A DNA stretch of 64,000 bases from Paenibacillus hamazuiensis (GTDB lineage: Bacteria; Bacillota; Bacilli; Paenibacillales; NBRC-103111). The position numbers and the translations under genes were made by a program. Every line of letters begins with the position of its first letter. The first letter of the stretch is position 1. Below, piece after piece: positions 58,119 to 64,000 of the stretch. The stretch lies in assembly GCF_023276405.1 (NCBI RefSeq), contig NZ_JALRMO010000001.1, positions 4,898,001-4,962,000 of the forward strand, written 5' to 3'. Below the pieces are notes generated by a model. That model was not told where the DNA came from. It saw only the letters and a program-made list of their open reading frames with translations, and searched no databases.

Positions 58119-59351
58119 CTACTGCCCCTTCTCCTCCAGCGCCAGCTTGCGGGCGACGTAAGCCGTCGTGCTCGCCTGGAACAAAATCGTCAGCAGCACG
58201 GCCATAAACGTCACCGAGGCGATGATATCGGCGTGCTGAATGCCCATGCCGGCGACCATGCCGGAGAGCGCTGCAGGAATAACTCCGGTTTCGCGCACCC
58301 AGAACATAAAGACGATTTCCCGCCACGTCCATTTCGCCTTGCGGTCGGGCAGCGCGGAAATCAGCACGGTAAGCGGCCTCGCCACCAGCATAAACACGAC
58401 AATGACCGCCAGGCTCGTCCACAAGTGAGCGAAAATGACCTGAAAGTTGACCTGGCTGCCGAGCAAAATGAAAATAAGCATCCGCATCAGCACGGTGATG
58501 TTTTCCGTAAAGTGGCCCATTTCCTCCAGCTTGTCGTCCATATCGAGCTTGAACACATCGGCGTTGCCCCAGATGAGCCCGGCCGTGAACGTCGCCATAA
58601 AGCCGCTCACATGAAGCGTATCGCCGAGCCAATACGCTCCAAGCGCAGTGACGACCATCGCGATCGTCGCATAATCGCGCAGCAGCCCGAGATGCATGTG
58701 CGCGGTTATATAGCTGAGCGCAAAGCCGACGACAAGGCCGACGGCGATGCCGCCGAACGCCGTGACGGCAAACTCCTCGATGCCGGAGGCGAGACTGATC
58801 TGCTGCCCGCCGACGATGACGCCGAGCAGGGTGAACGTCAAAATCGATCCGGTCGCATCGTTAAACGCCGACTCGCTCTCCACCGTCTCCCGCACCTTCG
58901 TGCGGATCTTCACCTGCTTGAACACCGGAATCAGCGTCGCCGGATCGGTCGACGAGATGATCGCGCCGAGCAGCGCCGCGTACAACCACGGCAAACCGAG
59001 CCAATAATGCGCGACGACGGTTACGGCCCCGCAGGTAACGAGCACGCCGGGAACGCTCAGCAGGGTGACCGTGAGCCATACCTTTTTCAGCCCCGATAAC
59101 CGGATGTTGCGCCCTCCGTCGAACAGGATGAGCGCCGAGCCGATCGTCAAAATAAACTGGTTCGTAAACGAGCTGCTCGTCTCCGTTACCAGATGCAAAG
59201 CTTGTCCCGCTATGATGCCCGCAACCAAAAAAAGAGCGACATCCGGCAGTTTCAGCCAGTTCGCCGCTTTTCCGAACACCATGCCGAGCGCGAAAATCAA
59301 AATCAGCAAAAAAATGACATGGTGAATCATTTCCGTTATGTTGTTTTGCAT
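58119..59351 (-). CDS. Cation:proton antiporter, CPA1/NhaP-like
   Basis: A 410-residue antiporter with about 12 helices. The transport-site region is visible in GAIISSTDPATLIPVFKQV, and the conserved ion-binding ESESAFNDATGSILTF contains the Asn-Asp pair of electroneutral CPA1 proteins. GGAGGTTTTT precedes the start, which follows the ktrA stop by 12 bp. Hence it belongs to the ktrB-ktrA operon and to the c-di-AMP riboswitch. It likely exchanges Na+ or K+ for H+. Confidence 0.93.
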   Translation of the reverse strand: MQNNITEMIHHVIFLLILIFALGMVFGKAANWLKLPDVALFLVAGIIAGQALHLVTETSSSFTNQFILTIGSALILFDGGRNIRLSGLKKVWLTVTLLSVPGVLVTCGAVTVVAHYWLGLPWLYAALLGAIISSTDPATLIPVFKQVKIRTKVRETVESESAFNDATGSILTFTLLGVIVGGQQISLASGIEEFAVTAFGGIAVGLVVGFALSYITAHMHLGLLRDYATIAMVVTALGAYWLGDTLHVSGFMATFTAGLIWGNADVFKLDMDDKLEEMGHFTENITVLMRMLIFILLGSQVNFQVIFAHLWTSLAVIVVFMLVARPLTVLISALPDRKAKWTWREIVFMFWVRETGVIPAALSGMVAGMGIQHADIIASVTFMAVLLTILFQASTTAYVARKLALEEKGQ

Positions 59352-59363
59352 GAAAAACCTCCG

Positions 59364-60029
59364 TTACCTGCGGATGACCTGGCTTTCGAATTCTTCGATC
59401 TGATCGTTCGTTCCAATGACGACCATCACGTCGCGTTCTTCAACGGTATCCGTCGCCGTAGGGGCGATGATGACGCCGTGCTTCTTATTGATCGCAACGA
59501 CGCTGCAGCCGTATTTGGCCCGCGGGTCAAGCTGTTTGAGCGTGCAGCCGGACAGCTTCTTCGGTACGGACAGCTCCGCGATCGTGTAGTCCTTGGACAG
59601 CTCGATGTAATCGAGCAGGTTGGGCGAAACGAGCTGGTGCGCGACGCGGATCCCCATGTCCCGTTCCGGGAAGATGACCCGGTCGACCCCGATTTTCTCC
59701 AGCACCTTGCCGTGCAGCTCGGAGAGCGCCTTGGCGACGACCGTTTTGACCCCGATGTCCTTGAGCAAAATCGCCGCAAGAATGCTGGCCTGAATATCGT
59801 CTCCGATCGCGACGACCGCGCAGTCGAAATTGCGGATGCCGAGCGAGCGAAGCACCTCTTCGTCCGTCGCATCGGCGACGACCGCGTGCGTGAGCACGTC
59901 GCTCATTTCTTCGACCGCTTCCTCGTCCTGATCGATGCCTAGCACCTCATAACCGAGCTGAACGAGCTCCTTTGCAAGACTCGAGCCGAAACGGCCCAAC
60001 CCGATGACCACATATTGACTACCTTTCAT
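59364..60029 (-). CDS. ktrA: Potassium uptake regulatory subunit KtrA (RCK domain)
   Basis: A 221-residue RCK protein. RCK_N: YVVIGLGRFGSSLAKELVQLGYEVLGIDQDEE, a NAD/ATP-binding Rossmann fold. RCK_C occupies the last ~80 residues (IAELSVPKKLSGCTLKQLDPRAKYGCSVVAI), where c-di-AMP binds in KtrA/KtrC of other Firmicutes. The octameric ring gates KtrB in response to ATP/ADP and c-di-AMP. The gene is 42 bp after ktrB. Start ATG 60029 has AAGGGAG ten bases upstream. Confidence 0.96.
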   Translation of the reverse strand: MKGSQYVVIGLGRFGSSLAKELVQLGYEVLGIDQDEEAVEEMSDVLTHAVVADATDEEVLRSLGIRNFDCAVVAIGDDIQASILAAILLKDIGVKTVVAKALSELHGKVLEKIGVDRVIFPERDMGIRVAHQLVSPNLLDYIELSKDYTIAELSVPKKLSGCTLKQLDPRAKYGCSVVAINKKHGVIIAPTATDTVEERDVMVVIGTNDQIEEFESQVIRR

Positions 60030-60071
60030 CTCCCACAATCTCCCTTTTTCCGGTTCATCCGAAACGTTTTT

Positions 60072-61439
60072 CTAGCCAATCGTAATTTTCCCTTCCGGGT
60101 ATCTGTAAAGCTCTTTTTCCACTTTCGGCCCCAGCGCGTAGGCGAGCGTGAGCGGTCCGAGCCTTCCGATAAACATCATCAGCGCGATCAAAATTTTGCC
60201 GACCATCGACAAATCCGGCGTAAGCCCCATCGTCAGCCCGACCGTGCCGAACGCGGAGGTCACCTCGAACAAAATCATCAGGAAGCTGCGAGGCTCCGTC
60301 GTGGACAGCACCATCGACACGAATATAACGAGAAACAAGGCAATCATCGTCATCGTGATCGCTTTTAAAATGCGATCCTTTCCGAGCCGGTAACGAAACA
60401 GCACGATATCTTCCTTGCCGCGGATCATCGCGATCATGGCGCCGATCAGCGTCGTGAACGTCGTCGTTTTAATACCGCCGCCCGTCGAACCCGGAGAAGC
60501 TCCGATAAACATCAGGATGATGATGAAAAATTGCGAAGCCTGCCTCATGCCCGCGATATCCAGCGTGTTCGGCCCTGCCGTACGGGGCGCAACCGACTGG
60601 AACAGCGCTCCCCATATTTTGCCGGACCAGCCGAGCGGCGCAAGCGTCTTCGGGTTGGTGAACTCGAAGATGAAGATGACCACCGCCCCGATCACGATAA
60701 GCGCCCCGGTCATGCTGAGCACCACCTTGGAATGCAGCGACAGCTTGCGGTGCTTGCGGAACTCGAGCAGGTCGGATATGACAATAAACCCGAGACCGCC
60801 GAGAATGATCAGCCCCATTGCGACGATGTTCACCACCGGATCGTCGACAAACGACGTCAGGCTGCTGAACGGCCCGGTAATCGAACCGAACAGGTCGAAG
60901 CCGGCGTTGTTGAACATCGATACGGCGTGAAAAATCCCGAAATAAATCGCCGTCCCGGGACTCAGATCCATCGACCAGCGGATCGAGAAGATGACCGCGG
61001 CAATGAACTCGATCGTAAGCGAGTAGAAAATCACTTTACGGATCAGCCGAACGATCCCTTCCATGCTACCCTGGTTCATCGCTTCCTGCAGGACGAGCCT
61101 CTCCTTTAAAGAGATCCGCTTCTTCAGCATAAATGCGACCAAGGTGGACATCGTCATGAACCCGAGGCCGCCCACTTGAATAAGCAGCATGATGACGATT
61201 TGCCCGAACTTGGTAAAATACGTGCCTGTGTCGACTACAACCAGCCCCGTCACGCAGGTGGCCGAGGTCGCCGTAAACAGCGCGTCCAAAAACGGCATCG
61301 GCTGCCCGGACGCGGTGGCGATCGGCGTAGTCAGGAGCAAGGCCCCCGCGAAAATGATGACGGCAAAGCCGATCACCAAAATTTGCGGCGGAGTCAGCTC
61401 CAGCTTTTTTCTCGTTCTCTCCACGACTGAGTTCATCAT
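60072..61439 (-). CDS. ktrB: Potassium transporter KtrB-like subunit
   Basis: About 455 residues from ATG 61439 or 61436 (AAAAAGG). It shows the fourfold MPM repeats of Ktr/Trk/HKT transporters, with selectivity-filter glycines in ATSATCVTGL, SMFNNAGFDLFG and GASPGSTGGGIKTTTF, the last also holding the intramembrane loop. The final repeat has EVTSAFGTVGLTMGLTP. It imports K+ with Na+ and pairs with KtrA in the same operon, which is under a c-di-AMP riboswitch. A GTG farther upstream would lie within the riboswitch terminator and is not likely to start translation. Confidence 0.97.
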   Translation of the reverse strand: MMNSVVERTRKKLELTPPQILVIGFAVIIFAGALLLTTPIATASGQPMPFLDALFTATSATCVTGLVVVDTGTYFTKFGQIVIMLLIQVGGLGFMTMSTLVAFMLKKRISLKERLVLQEAMNQGSMEGIVRLIRKVIFYSLTIEFIAAVIFSIRWSMDLSPGTAIYFGIFHAVSMFNNAGFDLFGSITGPFSSLTSFVDDPVVNIVAMGLIILGGLGFIVISDLLEFRKHRKLSLHSKVVLSMTGALIVIGAVVIFIFEFTNPKTLAPLGWSGKIWGALFQSVAPRTAGPNTLDIAGMRQASQFFIIILMFIGASPGSTGGGIKTTTFTTLIGAMIAMIRGKEDIVLFRYRLGKDRILKAITMTMIALFLVIFVSMVLSTTEPRSFLMILFEVTSAFGTVGLTMGLTPDLSMVGKILIALMMFIGRLGPLTLAYALGPKVEKELYRYPEGKITIG

Positions 61440-61472
61440 CCTTTTTTGCCAAGCGGGCTTTTTTTGGGCAAA

Positions 61473-61500
61473 CAAAAAAGACACTGGAAATCCAATGCCC
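61473..61500 (-). terminator. Expression-platform terminator of the c-di-AMP riboswitch
   Basis: On the minus strand, CATTGG pairs with CCAGTG around ATTT, followed by TCTTTTTTG. It lies directly after the aptamer and ends just before the ktrB start. Confidence 0.75.
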
Positions 61501-61524
61501 GCTTATGGTTGGTTCCTGATAAAA

Positions 61525-61648
61525 AAGCCTACGAGGTTAGCTGTCGGGTTCGGGTTTCAGGCACCCTATCGGCGTCAAGCGATTCCGCTTCTTGCCAAAT
61601 TCACCCCATTACTCATGGTTCCCCCGTTTTCCAAAAGAAATTCGGCTT
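61525..61648 (-). promoter_or_regulatory. c-di-AMP riboswitch (ydaO/yuaA motif)
   Basis: Minus-strand RNA contains the conserved segments in the right order: GCCGAATTTC, GGGGGAACC, GGGGTGAAT, GGGTGCCTGAAACCCGAACC, CGACAGCTAACCTCGTAGGC. This is the ydaO class, which binds c-di-AMP and turns transcription off. It stands in front of ktrB-ktrA, as in B. subtilis. Confidence 0.96.
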
Positions 61649-61665
61649 TTATTCAATTGATATGA

Positions 61666-61694
61666 ATTATATGCGCTTTATTGTGAAAGCTCAA
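61666..61694 (-). promoter_or_regulatory. Promoter of the c-di-AMP riboswitch operon
   Basis: On the minus strand, -35 TTGAGC and -10 TATAAT are separated by exactly 17 bp, about 20 bp ahead of the aptamer. Confidence 0.8.
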
Positions 61695-61878
61695 AGTCAT
61701 TTTTCATTCATTTGGTTTGATATTCCGATCAAATGCATATTTTAGAGAAGACCGGGAAGGGGCTCGCTTTGCTTTTCGGCGATTTGCCTCCGCATGCTTT
61801 TATTATCTGTTTAAAAATGAGATAATCTGACAAGAAGCCGAAACGCAAAAATCGACTATTTTTTCGAAGGAGTAATTC

Positions 61879-63483
61879 ATGGCTACCCTTTTATTCAACC
61901 GTCGGCTGCTTATGCTGGCGCTTGCCGGCATCCTGCTGTATACGGCGGTCGCTCTCCTTTCGCAGAGCGGAGAAACCACGGAAACGGAGCGTCAGGCGGC
62001 GGATGTTCCTTCCATCAGCAAGCGGGAAGCGGCCGATGCCGCAGCCGCCTTTTTAAAGTCCGAGTATGGAATTTCGGGGAAACCGGAAACGTTCGTCGCC
62101 TATCAGTCCCGCAAAACGTTCAGCGGGTATTTGCAAAAAGCGGATTTATACGATGATTACGAGAAAAAATGGATCGCCGAATTTCCGCTTGATTTTTTCG
62201 AGGTGGAGGCCTATGTGCCGGGCAGCGGGGAGCGATATTACGTCGAGGTAAACTTTACGAACGGCCATGTGACCGCGTGGAGCAAGGACATTCCGAAAGC
62301 CGCCAAACGAGCGGACGTTGATACCGCTGACCGGAAAAAGCTGGCCGAGCAGGCACTGGCCAAACACGGATACGACCTGAACGATCTGCGGTATTTGAAG
62401 CAATCTCCGGAGGACGGCTCGTACATATTCGAAAGCGGAACGAAAACGATCGGCGAATCGAAGTTGCAGGTTCACGTGGCCGTTCAAAACAGGGAGGTCG
62501 TCCGGCTGGCTCCGCAGTTCAGCGTTCCGGAGTCTTACGAGACATGGCAGGACGAGCAGGACGAATCCGCCTCGCTGATGACCCGGATCAGTCTCACTTT
62601 TACGCTGCTTATGGTATTATTTGCGGTATACGCCGTCGTCAAGTACCGCAAATATATTACGTTTCACCATGGCCTGCTGCTGACCGTTATTTTCAGCACC
62701 GTTTATATTACCAACAACATCAATATGTATCCAGCGTTCAAAACGGGATACGGCGACCGTCTGGACGGATGGGAGGCGGTTACCTCGCTCTTTTTCATGA
62801 ATTTTATCGTGTTTCTGATGGCCGCCGCCTTGTATGTCTCCTTGCTCGCCGGGCGGGAAATGTGGCAAAGCCGCGGCTGGAACGCGTGGCTTCACTGGAC
62901 GGAGCCGTCCTTCGGCCGGGAAGTGCTGGGCGGTATGGGGCGCGGCTACCTGCTGTGCCTTTTCATCCTGGGCGTGCAGCAAATGCTGTTTTTTATCGCG
63001 GAGAAAAAATTCCATGTTTGGGCGGTCAACGATCCGAGCGATTCCGTCTACAATATGCTCGCGCCCGGGTTGTTCCCGTTGATGGCGTGGGCTGCGGCGA
63101 TTTCCGAGGAAGCGACCTACCGGTTATTCGGCATCGCCATGTTCCAGCGCATCGTCAAAAACCGCTTCCTGGCGGTACTTATTCCGAGCATGATCTGGGC
63201 GCTCAGCCATACGCAGTACCCGATTTACCCGGTATACACGCGGTTTGTCGAGGTGACGATCATCGGCCTCATCTTCGGCTACGCTTTCCTGCGGTTCGGC
63301 TTCATCACCGTCGTTTTTGCCCATGCGTCGATGGACAGCATCCTCATGGGCCTGAGCTTGATCGACACCGGCACCGCGGCGGACATTGCCACTGGCTTGT
63401 TTTATATATTCGTGCCGGGCATCGTCGCCTATCTCATCGCATGGTATCACCGCAGCAAAGTTTTAAAGGGGGCCCTAATCTGA
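61879..63483 (+). CDS. CPBP-family intramembrane metalloprotease-like protein with extracytoplasmic domain
   Basis: 534 residues. GAAGGAG precedes the ATG. One signal-anchor helix (LLMLALAGILLYTAVALLS), then an extracytoplasmic domain of about 200 residues. Further membrane helices follow, then the CPBP/Abi motifs: EEATYRLFGIAMF (EExxxR), IWALSHTQYP (His) and VVFAHASMDSIL (His and Asp). CPBP enzymes cleave or modify membrane substrates, and some give bacteriocin self-immunity. The stop codon lies in the first unit of the 66-bp tandem repeat, so the last codons are repeat-derived. Confidence 0.9.
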   Translation: MATLLFNRRLLMLALAGILLYTAVALLSQSGETTETERQAADVPSISKREAADAAAAFLKSEYGISGKPETFVAYQSRKTFSGYLQKADLYDDYEKKWIAEFPLDFFEVEAYVPGSGERYYVEVNFTNGHVTAWSKDIPKAAKRADVDTADRKKLAEQALAKHGYDLNDLRYLKQSPEDGSYIFESGTKTIGESKLQVHVAVQNREVVRLAPQFSVPESYETWQDEQDESASLMTRISLTFTLLMVLFAVYAVVKYRKYITFHHGLLLTVIFSTVYITNNINMYPAFKTGYGDRLDGWEAVTSLFFMNFIVFLMAAALYVSLLAGREMWQSRGWNAWLHWTEPSFGREVLGGMGRGYLLCLFILGVQQMLFFIAEKKFHVWAVNDPSDSVYNMLAPGLFPLMAWAAAISEEATYRLFGIAMFQRIVKNRFLAVLIPSMIWALSHTQYPIYPVYTRFVEVTIIGLIFGYAFLRFGFITVVFAHASMDSILMGLSLIDTGTAADIATGLFYIFVPGIVAYLIAWYHRSKVLKGALI

Positions 63484-63689
63484 TCCCCCAAAAGTAACGT
63501 CAACCTCCGCAGCTTATTCCGGTTACTTTTGGGGGAGCCCCTAATCTGATCCCCCAAAAGTGACGTCAACCTCCGCAGCTTATTCCGGTTACTTTTGGGG
63601 GAGCCCCTAATCTGATCCCCCAAAAGTGACGTCAACCTCCGCAGCTTATTCCGGTTACTTTTGGGGGAGCCCCTAATCTGATCCCCCCG
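63475..63689. repeat. 66-bp tandem hairpin repeat, three copies plus a partial
   Basis: Copies start at 63475, 63541, 63607 and a truncated one at 63673; the period is exactly 66. Each contains CCCCCAAAAGT(A/G)AC and GTTACTTTTGGGGG, a 14-bp stem around a 23-nt loop. Copies 2 and 3 share a G for A in the left arm. A related single element lies at 14179-14239. The first copy overlaps the 3' end of the CPBP gene, where the hairpin could act as terminator. Confidence 0.95.
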
Positions 63690-63716
63690 CGAACCAAGTC
63701 CTAGTGGTAAGCTTCC

Positions 63717-64000
63717 TCACTCCGGGGCGGCCTGGCTCTCCTCATGGTCCGCTGTATCCACCGCGGCCGCAGCCTCCTGATCCCCGCGAAGCGCTTGGAT
63801 GATCTGAGCGGCCAGCTTGGGGCCGATTCCCAGAGGCTTGAAGTCATGGACTTCGGCCTCTTTTATTTTTTTCACCGAGCCAAAATGCTTGAGCAGCGCC
63901 TTCCGCCGCTTCTCGCCGATACCCGGAATCGCGTCGAGCTGGGAGACGACCATCGACTTCGCCCGCGTCTCGCGGTGGAAGGTGATCGCAAACCGGTGCA
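63717..64000 (-). CDS. uvrC: Excinuclease ABC subunit C, C-terminal end (gene runs off the window)
   Basis: The last ~94 codons of uvrC. The HRFAITFHRETRAKS segment is the end of the RNase H-like catalytic domain. It is followed by the helix-hairpin-helix pair (SQLDAIPGIGEKRRKALLKHFGSV and FKPLGIGPKLAAQIIQAL) which binds damaged DNA at the bubble. The final ~25 residues are acidic and Ala-rich. UvrC makes the dual incision in nucleotide excision repair. Most of the gene lies beyond base 64000. Confidence 0.95.
   Translation of the reverse strand, partial: HRFAITFHRETRAKSMVVSQLDAIPGIGEKRRKALLKHFGSVKKIKEAEVHDFKPLGIGPKLAAQIIQALRGDQEAAAAVDTADHEESQAAPE

Noticed and set aside
63447-63635. Minus-strand frame encoding three 22-residue repeats
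   Set aside because: It is the 66-bp tandem repeat read through; it overlaps the CPBP gene end and has no ribosome binding site.

Overview
The window looks like chromosomal DNA of a GC-rich, endospore-forming member of the Paenibacillaceae (Paenibacillus, Cohnella or a relative). The support is a tiny YjcZ-type sporulation membrane protein, an S-layer-homology protein, a Bacillus-type ykoEDC thiamine-precursor ECF transporter, YkuS and CheX homologues, three-subunit Bacillus-type succinate dehydrogenase, AGGAGG-type ribosome binding sites throughout, and several families of palindromic intergenic repeats. No rRNA, tRNA, CRISPR array, prophage or intact insertion sequence was seen.

Layout. 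1-2.3 kb: an MFS efflux gene (cut by the window edge) behind its TetR regulator, then a decayed stretch with one small gene, a nuclease/transposase remnant and a 185-bp repeat element. 2.3-6.3 kb: a TPP-riboswitch operon ykoE-ykoD-ykoC-tenA for uptake and salvage of thiamine pyrimidine. 6.6-13.2 kb: a CE7 acetyl esterase, a secreted SH3-like/BsuPI protein, phosphatidylserine decarboxylase, and a divergent MocR regulator/FMN-binding protein pair. 13.3-20.3 kb: kduI with a DeoR regulator and clear operators, an aminotransferase, ilvA, an HpcH/HpaI aldolase and an aldo-keto reductase. 20.4-30.7 kb: an SLH protein, a membrane-anchored FAD oxidoreductase, Uma2, a DEAD-box helicase, an ECF sigma factor, a hydrolase, small conserved proteins and an SDR. 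30.8-36.2 kb: CheX, then a Gfo/Idh/MocA dehydrogenase, a DUF1961 protein and a large YetA/PL26-like exo-rhamnogalacturonan lyase. 36.4-41.9 kb: an ABC-2 exporter with an attenuator-like leader, divergent from a two-component system. 42-49 kb: a HAD phosphatase, YjcZ, LysR, histidinol phosphatase, MerR with two SRPBCC proteins, a diguanylate cyclase and a CDF metal exporter. 49.2-51.5 kb: a GH88 unsaturated uronyl hydrolase with its autoregulated LacI repressor. 53-57.6 kb: sdhCAB divergent from a LysR gene. 58.1-61.7 kb: ktrB-ktrA-cation/proton antiporter behind a c-di-AMP riboswitch. 61.9-64 kb: a CPBP-family protease running into 66-bp tandem repeats, then the 3' end of uvrC.

Functional threads. 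Several separated genes fit breakdown of pectin and other uronate-containing polysaccharides (acetyl esterase, KduI, exo-RG lyase, DUF1961, GH88, possibly the KDG-type aldolase). Potassium import and cation export are placed together under one c-di-AMP leader. Thiamine uptake and salvage are under TPP control.

The most unusual content is non-coding. Three 185-bp elements share one four-unit geometry (two direct then two inverted ~25-bp units, starts at about 0/50/110/160). Two have related sequence and the third has an unrelated unit sequence. Three different tandem arrays (66 bp, 113 bp, ~65 bp), a pair of covarying hairpins, and a 38-codon leader ORF followed by a terminator ahead of the ABC exporter add to this.
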